DNA of 64,000 nt, from contig LFMX01000003.1 in NCBI GenBank assembly GCA_001184405.1, positions 1 to 64,000 on the forward strand, given 5' to 3'. Position numbers and translations under genes: made by a program. The notes below the pieces were generated by a model. It worked only from the letters and a program-made list of their open reading frames with translations, searched no databases and had not been told where the DNA came from. Origin of the DNA: Candidatus Burkholderia humilis (GTDB lineage: Bacteria; Pseudomonadota; Gammaproteobacteria; Burkholderiales; Burkholderiaceae). Positions 38,901 to 48,024 of the stretch are shown piece after piece; position 1 is the stretch's first letter, and every line of letters begins with the position of its first letter.

Positions 38901-39305
38901 TCATCGGCGGGATTTCGACAGCACATGCCCGAGCCCGAGATTCGTCGCGATCTGCCAGATGTACACGCGCGAATACCGCATGCCGAAGCGCCGCTCGATG
39001 AGTGCGCGCAGCCGCGCGTTGGTCCACGCATCGCTTTCGAAACCGTGATCACGCGCCGATCCCTGCAGCGCGGCCACGATCCATGCGAGCGCGTCGCGAT
39101 CGAGCACGGACGCGCGTCCGCCGACGCCGATTCTGGACAGCGCATCGAGTCCGCCTTCGGACACGATCGCCTTGTAGCGTCGCACCGTCTGAACCGACAG
39201 ATGCATTTGCTCGGCCACGCTTTCCACCGATGCGCCTTCGAGCAGCAGACGACCGGCCGTCATGCGCCGGACCACGCTCGGAAGGGTCTCAGGCCGGGAA
39301 AGCAT
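38901..39305 (-). CDS. Helix-turn-helix protein (IS630/winged-helix type)
   Basis: Intact 134 residues. The N-terminal helix-turn-helix reads GRLLLEGASVESVAEQMHLS VQTVRRYKAI. The second half (DAWTNARLRALIERRFGMRY, then VYIWQIATNLGLGHVL) is the winged-helix pair found before the DDE domain of IS630-like transposases. There is no DDE domain, so it may be a domesticated DNA-binding domain or regulator of the exported protein downstream. Probably an operon with the 190-residue exported protein. Confidence 0.65.
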   Translation of the reverse strand: MLSRPETLPSVVRRMTAGRLLLEGASVESVAEQMHLSVQTVRRYKAIVSEGGLDALSRIGVGGRASVLDRDALAWIVAALQGSARDHGFESDAWTNARLRALIERRFGMRYSRVYIWQIATNLGLGHVLSKSRR

Positions 39306-39813
39306 GGCGCGCGGATAGACCGTTCAGCGCGCGTTCGATTGCGCGCGCGCCGTTGATAGCGGCATCGACGGTATCGAAACCGATACGAGCGAACCGTTGC
39401 GGCGTCCGTATGCGAGCATGCGGGCCTCCTGTCGAGTGGAGACGGCGGGACTTGATCGGGCGTGCTAAACGTGGGGCTTCGAGCCGCGCGCCAGGGCGGG
39501 CCGATTACAGAGAGGTATCAATAAACGTTTTCAGTCGCGATGGGGAAGCCTGCCGAAAAATTTTTGGCCTTGATTAATCGCAGTGAATTGCCTATGACCA
39601 CACGAAAAACGAAATGCGAACGATACACAGTCGAAACGCGAGTGTCGGGCACGATACACGCCGCGCAACGGCGTGCGCGTTCGTTTCGCGCTGCATTGGC
39701 GCGAATGCGAATAGAAGTGCAAAGCGGGCGCAATGACGAAAGCTATCGCGCACTGGCGCGCAGCCAATGCACGATGCTGCATGGCCGTTTAATGGCGATG
39801 CCTTTGAATCGCG
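39306..39813. other. Region without a certain gene
   Basis: Upstream of the HTH gene. On the minus strand an AGGAGG sits just before an ATG at about 39420, and a nearby frame reads IGFDTVDAAINGARAIERAL, then NGLSARHAF, ending on the HTH start (about 39301). This may be a damaged small gene coupled to it. On the plus strand an Arg-rich frame from 39595 has no recognisable features. Confidence 0.35.
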
Positions 39814-40134
39814 TCAGACGCGATAAAAATCGATGTCCTGTCCCGCATGCACGGCGCGTTTGAGCCATTCGGGCATATCGCCGCAACCGTCCCATGTATC
39901 GCCGCTGGCGTTGCGGAAGATGGATTCACCACCGTGCGCGGAATGCGCCAGGTCGGGAAGTTGCGGCATCGCCTGTTTGGGCTTCTGCGCGGCATGGACC
40001 CCGTTGGTCTTCGTAAAAGTGGGCGGTGATGCCACGACCACCGGCGCTTCGGCCAGCGCTCTTTCCGTAATGCCAAACTCGGTCATGCGTGCGCGCAAAT
40101 ACGCAATGATGCTGTCTCGCTTTCTTTCGTCCAC
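39814..40134 (-). CDS. H-NS-family-like DNA-binding protein
   Basis: 106 residues from a GTG at 40134 (AGGAAAG upstream). The N-terminal helix reads DERKRDSIIAYLRARMTEFG. The C-terminal region IFRNASGDTWDGCGDMPEWL matches the TWxGxGxxPxW DNA-binding motif of H-NS proteins, with Cys-Gly-Asp where the family usually has a basic residue in the loop. It may silence foreign or AT-rich DNA. Intact frame; the altered loop could weaken minor-groove binding. Confidence 0.65.
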   Translation of the reverse strand: MDERKRDSIIAYLRARMTEFGITERALAEAPVVVASPPTFTKTNGVHAAQKPKQAMPQLPDLAHSAHGGESIFRNASGDTWDGCGDMPEWLKRAVHAGQDIDFYRV

Positions 40135-40518
40135 GGCTTTCCTGGATTCAGCTTTTTGATTTTGAAATGACGAACCCGAACCCCGCGCGGACCGGGGCGG
40201 TTCGAAGACCTGAATAGATGTGTTTTATGAAGCGTGGCGCAGCGCATGCCGCGCGTCAATCAGTGTATTTACCGCGATAGCCAATAATCCGCTCTATATA
40301 ACTGCAGGGCTTTAAAAGAAACGCCAATATCGAGCCGATTGCGGACATTCGCCTGCCCGGATTTGCGTGACGGACGCACGACTGGAGTGCGCGCGGGAAG
40401 CCACGAACCGCCGGAGACGAAGCCCCGCCGCCCGCGCTCGGGTTGAATCCGCACGGGAAGACTGAAAACATCGTCATGAACGCTATTGTATGCCGCTTAC
40501 CCAACTTAATAAATTGTT
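40135..40518. other. Gene-free stretch
   Basis: Between the H-NS-like gene and the 81-residue gene. It is AT-richer around 40470-40520 (ACTTAATAAATTGTTTTAAC). I see no reading frame or clear hairpin worth naming. It should hold the promoter of the minus-strand H-NS-like gene. Confidence 0.4.
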
Positions 40519-40764
40519 TTAACGGTTATGTTGTTCGCCGGGTAATTCGGCGCCGTGTGCGCGAATGGCAGCAATCAGTTCCGCAGGCGTAATTTCATAA
40601 CGCACTTCGCGATGAATGCCGGGTTTGCGCTCGTCGATTTCGATCAGCAGAACGGCCTTGCCGTCCGCCGCGGGTTCCAGACGCAGCGAGCGCACTTCCT
40701 GGCTGCCCGACTCGTCATATTCCGTGAGGAGCGTCATGGCTCCGCTTACGGCGCTTTTCTGCAT
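40519..40764 (-). CDS. Conserved hypothetical protein (81 aa)
   Basis: MQKSAVSGAMTLLTEYDESG, AADGKAVLLIEIDERKPGIH, EITPAELIAAIRAHGAELPG. Short, acidic, alpha/beta, no signal or membrane segment. No known function. The frame is intact and composition normal, so it is probably still selected. Confidence 0.65.
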   Translation of the reverse strand: MQKSAVSGAMTLLTEYDESGSQEVRSLRLEPAADGKAVLLIEIDERKPGIHREVRYEITPAELIAAIRAHGAELPGEQHNR

Positions 40765-40988
40765 GGGTTTTTCCTCTCTCTTGCCTGTTCGTTGTTGTTG
40801 TTTCGCCGCATCGCGCTGCCGCGTGCACGGACTTCGTGCGCACGGACAAGGTGATCAATAGGTGATGATCGGGCGATTGAATGCGGACGCGGAGCGCATG
40901 AAATGCGTCATTGCGTCTCCGGTGGCTCATTATTGCCTGCTAAAAGCCCGCGCGTCCAGCATGAGGCCCCGGCGATTATCGATCCCTC

Positions 40989-41955
40989 TTAAATTGAGCC
41001 GATCGCGTCGCGGGCCTGCGCAGTGATCTCGAACGAACGCAGACGCGCGCGGTGATCGAAAATCTGCGCGGTGACGATCAACTCGTCCGGCTGCGTCTGA
41101 TCGATCAGCGAACGCAGGCCGGCTTCGACATCGGCGCGATTGCCGACGATGGAACACGCCAGCGAATGCTCGACGCCCGCGCGATCGATTCGACCGGCGG
41201 CGGCAACTGGCCCGGCGTGCCGCGCCGCAGATTGATGAACTGCTGCTCGAGCGAGGTGAACAGGAAACGCGCTTCTTCGCGTGGTATCGGCGGCGAACAC
41301 GTTGACGCCGACCATCGCGTAGGGCTTCTTGAGCGTAGCGGACGCGTGGAACTGCGTGCGATACACCTTCAGCGCGGTCAACAGATAATCCGGCGCGAAA
41401 TGCGATGCAAACGCGAACGGCAGCCCGAGCGCCGCCGCCAACTGCGCGGAAAAGAACGACAAGCCGAGCAGCCAGATCGGCACATGCAGGCCCGCGCCGG
41501 GCACCGCACGCACACGCTGGCCTTCGACCGGATCGGCAAAAAAGCGCTGCAGTTCGACGACATCATCGGGAAAAGATTCGGCGCTGCCTTGCAGATCACG
41601 CCTGAGCGCGCGCGGTCGTCTGGTCGGTACCCGGCGCGCGGCCGAGCCCGAGATCAATGCGATTCGGATAAAGCGACGCCAGCATGCCGAACTGTTCGGC
41701 GATCACGAGCGGCGCGTGATTCGGCAGCATGATGCCGCCCGAGCCGACGCGAATGGTCTTCGTGCCGCCCGCAATGTGGCCGATGACGACCGACGTCGCC
41801 GCGCTCGCGATGCCCGTCATGTTGTGATGTTCGGCGAGCCAGTAGCGCAGGAAACCCCATTTTTCGGCGTGTTGCGCGAGATCGAGCGAATGGGCGAAGG
41901 CGGCGGTCGCGCCGCGCGGAATCGGGGAAAGGTCGAGTACGGAGAATGGGATCAT
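40989..41955 (-). pseudogene. LLM-class flavin-dependent oxidoreductase (luciferase-like), at least three indels
   Basis: ATG at 41955: [61 protein letters not shown] base change in phase near 41610 moves the sense to [20 protein letters not shown]. Near 41285 it moves again to EEARFLFTSLEQQFINLRRG, and near 41185 it returns to AGVEHSLACSIVGNRADVEA, ending at 40989. The last two shifts cancel, leaving about 35 wrong residues in the open frame. The family uses FMNH2 and oxygen; substrate unknown. Confidence 0.85.
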
Positions 41956-42100
41956 TGCGGCGTTCCGGTGGCGTAGCCGTATCGGCGCGCATCGGAGGTG
42001 ACGGCGCTTCGGAGCGGTGTTCGCGGAGCCACGCGCTCAAAATTTGATTGTGCCGAATGTGCGGGAAGTTTGCCGGGATGGGCGGGTTTGGCGTGTCGAT

Positions 42101-42755
42101 TCAGGCGAGCCGTGGATAGCCGGCGGCGATGGCTTCGCGTTCGAGGGCGCGAATCGGGGCGTAATCCGCGAAATCGCGTCTTATGAAGCGCCTGAGCTTT
42201 AGTCGATGCGCGCGTGCGGGATCGACGGTGAGAAAGCGGCTGAGTGCATCAAAAAGGAGCCCGATCGCCGGCTCCGGCACGGGCTTCGACGCGATGAACG
42301 GCAGCGCGGGCGCGCTCGCCGTCACGCCGATTTCGCGCACCGCCGACGCCAGTTCCGGCTGATGCTCGCGGACGAACGCGAACATCACGCAATCGATGGC
42401 CGCGACGTCCGCTGTGCCGTTGGCGAGCGCGCGTATCGAGGCCAGATGGCCGCCGCTTTTCGTGATCGACGCGAAGAACCGGACATCGCGAGCGAACGGC
42501 GCAACGGCGTGGCGAAGGAGGTTCATGCCGCTGTTCGAAGCGTCATCGTTATAGACGCGCGCAGATCGCGACACGCTTCCAGCGACGCCGCTTCGACATG
42601 CCTGCCCGTCAGCAGCACGCTGAGGTAGACGCCGCCTTCGCAACCGGGCACGTCGAATTCGGGCGTCGCGACAAGTTGCACGCGCGCGTCGAGCGCATGA
42701 ACGAGCGGATAGCCGCACGTCTGCGACAGCAGCAGATTAAACCAGCGCGCCAACC
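42101..42755 (-). pseudogene. PhnD/SsuA-like periplasmic substrate-binding protein, N-terminus lost, frameshifted
   Basis: The first part is FNLLLSQTCGYPLVHALDAR, VQLVATPEFDVPGCEGGVYL, VLLTGRHVEAASLEACRDLR (to about 42545). A base shift then leads to YNDDASNSGMNLLRHAVAPF, SITKSGGHLASIRALANGTA and AIDCVMFAFVREHQPEL, to the stop at 42101. Transferrin-like fold seen in phosphate, phosphonate and sulfonate-type binding proteins. At about 42755 it is fused to the desaturase, so its own start is gone. Confidence 0.75.
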
Positions 42756-43430
42756 CGCGTGCCGCCGGACCCACTCGCCGTAACCGCGCACGAGAAACCC
42801 GCCATTACCGCGCAAGTACGCCGCACGCCGCGCCCGATACAACCCGCCCAGCGCATACCACGGCACGCCCGGCAGATCGTGATGCACCGCGTGATAGTTG
42901 TTGTTCAGAAACAGCAGCGGCCAGAACCACGCTGCTTCGTTGACGACCGTGCGTTCAGGCGCATCGCCGGCGGCGCGATGCTCCTGGAACGAGCGCACCG
43001 ACGCCAGCGCCGCACGCAGCACCGCGCCCGCGTTCGCCCACTGCTCGGGCGTCACGAAGTAGCTTTCCGGATCGCGCTCGGGATCGGTGAGATGTGCATC
43101 GTCGTGATGACGCAAATGGGAATCGCGATATACCGCGTACGGAAACCACACCGCCGCGGCGCAATACCGAAAAGCGCATTGACGAGCGGCCAGCGCGTCG
43201 GATGCCCGTGCATCAGTTCGTGCTGCAGCGACATGTACCAGCACGACAACACTGCGAGCAGCGCAAGCGCGCTCGGCATGCCGAGCGCACGCGCGTTCAG
43301 CGCGACGCCGAACCATCCGCCGTAAATCGCGACGATCACGCACCACGTCGGCCATTCGCTGCGCCAGCGCCACGACGCGTGCTGGGCCTGGATATGCTGG
43401 CGGTTGGGCGTCGTCGAGATAGCGCGGCAT
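42756..43430 (-). pseudogene. Fatty acid desaturase, frameshifted, internally deleted, C-terminus lost
   Basis: Start near 43430 (MPRYLDDAQPPAYPG). His boxes appear in order: HELMHGH (in CWYMSLQHELMHGHPTRWPL), HLRHH (DSHLRHHDDAHLTDPERDPE) and HAVHH (NNNYHAVHHDLPGVPWYALG). At least two frame changes separate them, near 43340 and 43170. Between EQWANAGAVLRAAL and SVRSFQEHRA a membrane segment is missing. The end (GYGEWVRRHA) joins the binding-protein gene. Confidence 0.8.
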
Positions 43431-43594
43431 GGCAGAACGTCGAAATGAGCGAAGGGCCATCGTGCCATGCCTTTCGCGCATCCCAACCAATGAATCCGCC
43501 TAAGCATTTTCAGGCGCGCCGCAAAGCTTCCGTTTATTGACGAAGGGTCGAATCACGCTAATCTTTGACCCTTTGTGACGAATTACGCGCGGCT

Positions 43595-44613
43595 ATGACA
43601 TCCGGACGGTCCAAGAAGCTCATCGGCGGGTTGATCGCGTTCAACGTGCTCGCGTGGCTGTGGGCGCTGGTGGCGTTCCGGCATCATCCGTTGCTGCTCG
43701 GCACATCGCTGCTCGCGTACTCGCTCGGTCTGCGTCATGCGGTCGATGCCGATCACATCGCCGCCATTGACAACGTGACGCGCAAGCTGATACAGCAAGG
43801 CAAGCGGCCGATCAGCGCCGGCATCTTCTTTTCGCTCGGCCATTCGACGGTCGTGGTGCTCGCCACCGCGCTGATCGCCGCGACGGCGCTCGCGGTACAG
43901 GGACGATTCGCGCATTTTCGCGAGATCGGCGGGGTGATCGGCACGTCGGTATCGGCGCTCTTTTTGTTCGCCATCGCGGCGATGAACCTCGTCGTGCTGC
44001 GCGGCGTGTGGCGCGCGTTCAGGCGCGTGCGGCACGGCGAAGCTGTCGGGACGAAGACGCCGATCTGCTCGTGGTCGCGGGTGGACCGCTTGCGCGTATC
44101 GCGCGGCCGCTGTTCGGCATGATCGGCAAGAGCTAACATATGTATCCGCTGGGCTTTCTGTTCGGACTCGGTTTCGATACGGCAACCGAAATCGGCCTGA
44201 TGGGCATTGCCGCAGCGGAGGCCACGCGCGGCATGCCGGTCTGGTCGATTCTCGTGTTTCCGGCGTTGTTCACGGCGGGCATGTCGCTCATCGATACACT
44301 CGACAGCCTGCTGATGGTCGGCGCATACGGTTGGGCCTTCATGAAACCGATCCGCAAACTCTACTACAACCTGACGATGACGCTCGTGTCGGTGCTGGCG
44401 GCGGTGCTCGTCGGCGGCATCGAAGCGCTCGGGCTGATCGCGGAGCGGCTGCAACTGAAGGGCGGTGTGTGGGACGGCGTGGCCATGCTCTCCGAACACT
44501 TCGGCACACTCGGCTATGCGATCGTCGGACTGTTCGCCATCTGTTGGCTGGTGTCCGCGCTGTTTTACAAGTGGCGTGGCTACGACGCACTGGACGGCAA
44601 CGCCGCACGCTGA
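43595..44613 (+). pseudogene. NiCoT-family nickel/cobalt transporter, frameshift plus stop
   Basis: ATG at 43595. The signature helix-2 motif RHAVDADHIAAIDN is intact, with GIFFSLGHSTVVVL. After VRHGEAVG (about 44050) the frame shifts; the true sense DADLLVVAGGPLARIARPLF ends at a TAA (about 44134) where a Trp codon is expected, and then continues in frame as HMYPLGFLFGLGFDTATEIG to the stop at 44613. The family imports Ni or Co for urease, hydrogenase or B12. Two lesions. Confidence 0.85.
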
Positions 44614-44669
44614 TTGCTTACGTTTTCCTTGTTTCGGGCATCGTTTCTGCTCTGACGAGCCACCAAATG

Positions 44670-44774
44670 CCGACGCTCATCGGCAATATGATCGGCGGGA
44701 TTTCGATGGTGGCGATCGTCAATCACGCGGCCATCGCGCCGGAGATTGCGAGCACGCGACAGCCGCAGGACTAA
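44670..44774 (+). pseudogene. Possible C-terminal fragment of a formate/nitrite-type channel
   Basis: Reads SHQMPTLIGNMIGGISMVAI VNHAAIAPEIASTR with a stop at 44774. The PTLIGNMIGG stretch resembles the last helix of FNT-family channels. Only about 35 residues remain, directly after the NiCoT gene. Tentative. Confidence 0.4.
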
Positions 44775-44779
44775 CGCGC

Positions 44780-45099
44780 TTACTTTTTGTTGTTGCCTGC
44801 ACCGGTGCCGTAAAAGCCATTGTCGAAGCCGCCGGCGCCTTCGGTATTGCGCTGCTTGCTCGCGCCGGCTTGCGGACCCTGAGCCGCATCCTTCGATTGC
44901 GGCGCTTGCGTTTCATGCACCGCGTTGCCCGATGGATTCGCACGCTGCGTCGAGTCCGATGCGCGCGACTCCGCGTTGTCCGAACCCGAACCCTTGGTGA
45001 TCTGCGCCTGAATACCGAGGCGAGGGCAGCGAGCGCCGCGGCAAGGCGCATGCGATGGCGTGCGCGGCGGCGCGCAGTATCGTCGAAGAAAGAAGGCAT
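44780..45099 (-). pseudogene. Small exported protein, frameshifted
   Basis: ATG at 45099: MPSFFDDTARRRARHRMRLA AALAALASV makes a basic leader plus hydrophobic core. Near 45020 the frame changes to QAQITKGSGSDNAESRASDS and ends AGGFDNGFYGTGAGNNKK at 44780. The low-complexity mature region is rich in Gly, Ser, Asn and Gln. Unknown function. Confidence 0.5.
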
Positions 45100-45256
45100 A
45101 TCGGCTCCGATAGGCTGATTCACTGATAAGCCTTCGAGCAGAAACGATGCCTGCGGAACCCGTGCGATCTTTCAAATCAAAACCGCTCGCATCTTTAAGC
45201 GCTTCGTGAGGAGCGGAGAGGGAGTCGCGCCTTGGCGCGAGTGGCGAAAGCGGTTG

Positions 45257-45559
45257 TTACGCCGCTTTCGCCCAAAGCCTGTTGGTCGATCCGCTTGTGC
45301 CCGGTTCGCGCGGGCCGTTGCCGACTGCATCCAGCGCGATGCGCAGCGCATCGACGCGTTGCTTTTGCGCCGGCACGAGCGCGTATCCGGATGCGACGGC
45401 CGTGAGCCGCTCACGCCAATAATCGACGTTGAGCGTTCCGGACGATTGGTTTCTCATCGTGCGAAGCTGCGCGAGCGCGCGTTCGATATGCTGAAGTTCG
45501 ACATCCGCCAACGCCGAGGGCAACAAATTGCCCCGGGTCTCGCTCTTTTTCTTCTTCAT
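45257..45559 (-). CDS. Conserved hypothetical protein (100 aa)
   Basis: MKKKKSETRGNLLPSALADV, ELQHIERALAQLRTMRNQSS, YWRERLTAVASGYALVPAQK. Basic N-terminus and helical body. The stop sits inside the loop of a perfect hairpin (GCGAAAGCGG / CCGCTTTCGC, 45244-45271). No function recognised. Intact. Confidence 0.65.
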   Translation of the reverse strand: MKKKKSETRGNLLPSALADVELQHIERALAQLRTMRNQSSGTLNVDYWRERLTAVASGYALVPAQKQRVDALRIALDAVGNGPREPGTSGSTNRLWAKAA

Positions 45560-45839
45560 CTGTGGTCTTCCTGTCGGCCGCGTGGCGCAAGACTGTTGTC
45601 CGTCTTTACGTCACTCAGGCACCCCGTTCACTCGCGCGATCTGATGTCGCTGCGGACGGCCCTTGCTCGTTTCTGACTCACACGATCGTGACCGGAGACA
45701 TCGGCAAGTACTACCGTTATCAAAAATGTACGCAACCGACGGCTTTGTGCTCCGTCTGTCAACACACATTTTCAAAGGGCGAGCGCGAACATTTCGTGTT
45801 GCGTTGCGCAAGGAAACGGCTTTCGTCAGGAAGCAATAC

Positions 45840-46106
45840 TCAGTTTTTTGCCCGGCTGCTACGACTGATTTGTTCTTCCATTGCTTCGTCGAGCTTGCTC
45901 ACTTTGCGTGGCTTCGCGGGCGATTGCGCGTTGACGAACGCGACGAAATCATCCATCGGCATGGGGTCGCACAGCTTCGTCGAGCCTTCGGGCGTGCGTT
46001 CGATGAGATAGAAGTAGCCGCCGGGCATCGACACGGCGGCGTAGTGCGTGTTGCCGCTGCGCGTCTTGAGCCGTTCGACGGCGCTGATGGCTTTAGTCGA
46101 GCGCAT
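45840..46106 (-). CDS. Conserved hypothetical protein (88 aa) with duplicated start region
   Basis: MRSTKAISAVERLKTRSGNT, HYAAVSMPGGYFYLIERTPE, PMPMDDFVAFVNAQSPAKPR, ending in a charged helix. No known function. A 22-bp tandem duplication (46086-46129) copies the start codon and first codons. The upstream copy of the ATG is out of frame, so two competing starts exist. Confidence 0.65.
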   Translation of the reverse strand: MRSTKAISAVERLKTRSGNTHYAAVSMPGGYFYLIERTPEGSTKLCDPMPMDDFVAFVNAQSPAKPRKVSKLDEAMEEQISRSSRAKN

Positions 46107-46129
46107 AGATGGCTTTAGTCGAGCGCATA
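46086..46129. repeat. 22-bp tandem duplication over a start codon
   Basis: The unit GATGGCTTTAGTCGAGCGCATA occurs twice without a gap (46086-46107 and 46108-46129; quoted unit is 22 bases, key ends GATGG and GCATA). It covers the ATG of the 88-residue protein and the end region of the lipoprotein gene. Confidence 0.95.
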
Positions 46130-46131
46130 GA

Positions 46132-46464
46132 TTACGGCGCGCACTTTTTGCCCGCGCCTTCGATCCACAGATTCGAAGGATGGCGCTCGCCCGGATAGAA
46201 GCGATACGTCGTTTCGCTGTTGTCGTAACGCACCTTGACGACGTTCGAATCGCCGAATTCGAGCATGACGCCTTGCGGAATGGCCGTTTGCTTGTATTGC
46301 GTGTCGTGCTTTTTCGCTTCGCCGGTAATGCATTGAACGATGCTGTTCACACGATTGTCCGTCGATGCCGCTTCGACTTCGGGCTGACCGGCGTCTTCGT
46401 TATGAAAGCGTCCGCAAGCGGCGAAAAGCAAGGGCAGCGCGAGGGCCACGGCGAGTTTTTTCAT
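46132..46464 (-). CDS. Small lipoprotein (110 aa)
   Basis: MKKLAVALALPLLFAACGRF has a leader with lipobox FAAC. The mature part includes STDNRVNSIVQCITGEAKKH and TAIPQGVMLEFGDSNVVKVR, beta-rich with two further cysteines. Family unknown, of the general small envelope lipoprotein type. Intact. It lies upstream of the 88-residue gene, with the duplication in between. Confidence 0.75.
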   Translation of the reverse strand: MKKLAVALALPLLFAACGRFHNEDAGQPEVEAASTDNRVNSIVQCITGEAKKHDTQYKQTAIPQGVMLEFGDSNVVKVRYDNSETTYRFYPGERHPSNLWIEGAGKKCAP

Positions 46465-46527
46465 GGCTATTTCAGTGATGATCGGGCCGACTTATTAGCA
46501 AGATCCGCGCCCGCCTCGTGTGCGTCG

Positions 46528-48024
46528 TTATGCGTCAGGCGGCACGCGGAGCAAGGACAGCGCGCCGCCCGCGACACTCGAAAACACCGGCCCCCGCGAC
46601 CGTGCCGCCGTAATACGTGCCGCCGGTCGGCTCATCGATTATGACGGCGACGATCACGCGCGGATCGCTCATCGGCGCGATGCCGACGAACGACGCGCGA
46701 TACTTGTTCGCCGCATACGAGCGCCCGACCTGCTTGCGCGCGGTGCCGGCCTTGCCGCCGACGCGATAGCCTTCGATTGCGGCGGCGCGTCCGGTGCCGT
46801 TCGGTCACATCGCCATTTCGAGCATGTTGCGCACGGCTTTCGCCGTCGCGGGCTTGGTCACCTGATGCGCTTCGCGCCGCGATTCGCCCTGAATCAGCGT
46901 GGCCGGATGAAAGCGGCCATCGCCGGCATACGCGGTGTAGATCTGCGCCACTTGCAGCAAAGACAGCGACATGCCGTAGCCATATGCCATCGTCGCCTGC
47001 TCGATCGGCTTCCAGCGCTCGGGCGAACGCAGCCGTCCGGTGGCGGCGCCCGGAAACGTCAACTCCGGCGCGCGTCCGATTCCATATTTGCGATACTTCT
47101 CCCAAAATCGTTTGCGCGGGCAGTTGCAAGGCGAGCTTCGTCAGCGCGACGTTGCTCGACATCTGCGCCGCTTCGGACACGGTGATGACGCCGTGATTCG
47201 ACGTATCGTGGATCACATGCGGCCCGAGCTTGAAACTGCCCGGCCCGGTATCGATGCGCGTCTCCGGCCACACCTTGCCGAGATCGATCGACAACGCCGC
47301 GACCAGCGGCTTGATGGTCGAACCCGGCTCGAACGTGTCCGTCAGCGCGCGATTGCGCAACTGCTCGCCCAACAGATGCGCGCGATTGTTCGGATCGAAA
47401 CTCGGATAGTTGGCGAGTGCGAGCACTTCGCCGTTCTTCGCATCGAGCACGACGACGCTTCCCGCGCGCGCCTTGTGCTTGGCGATCGCCGCTTTCAGTT
47501 GCGAGTGCGCGAGCGCCTGAATGCGCCGGTCGATAGTCAGTTGAATGGTTTCGCCGTTTTGCGGCAAATCCGTTTCGCAGATCGGCGAAACCACGCGCCC
47601 GAGCCGGTCGCGGATGACCTCACGCTGTCCCGCTTCGCCGATCAGACACGCCGGCGGCAAGCTCCATGCCTTCCTGACCGCGATCCTCGTTATTCGTGAA
47701 GCCGACGACATGCGCCGCCGATTCGCCTTCGGGATAAAACCGCTTCGTATCCGGCACGAGCGTGATGCCCGCCCGATCTGCGCGATACGCTCGGCGCTTT
47801 CCGCTTCGACCTGGCGCTTGAAGCAGCACGAAGCTGCGTCCGCCTTCCACGCGCTTTTGCAGATCCTTCGGCGGCATATCCAGAAGACGTGCTTCGTTCC
47901 CGTGATCGCCGTCGAAAAGCTTGGGCGCCGCCCAGACTTCGTAAGTGGCGAGACTCACGGCGAGTATCGCGCTTCGATGATGCGTCTGGAAATCGCTGCC
48001 GCCGCGCGTCTTCTTCTTGAACAT
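46528..48024 (-). pseudogene. FtsI/PBP3-like penicillin-binding protein (second copy), multiple lesions
   Basis: Start ATG at 48024 (MFKKKTRGGSDFQTHHRSA). The protein is class B PBP throughout: RFYPEGESAAHVVGFTNNED, transpeptidase SxxK in TFEPGSTIKPLVAA, SxN in AQMSSNVALT, GYGMSLSLLQVAQIYTAYAG. The KTG box reads GGKAGTARK, so Thr is Ala. Frame breaks lie near 47820 and 47775 (which cancel), 47660, 47110 and 46595, plus an in-frame TGA at about 46805 after LEMAM. The short N-terminal region suggests deletion there too. As a probable paralogue of the cell-division gene, its loss could be tolerated. Confidence 0.85.

Noticed and set aside
38901-39305. HTH gene as an active IS630 transposase
   Set aside because: Only the DNA-binding part is present. 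There is no DDE domain, no inverted repeats and no duplicated target site.
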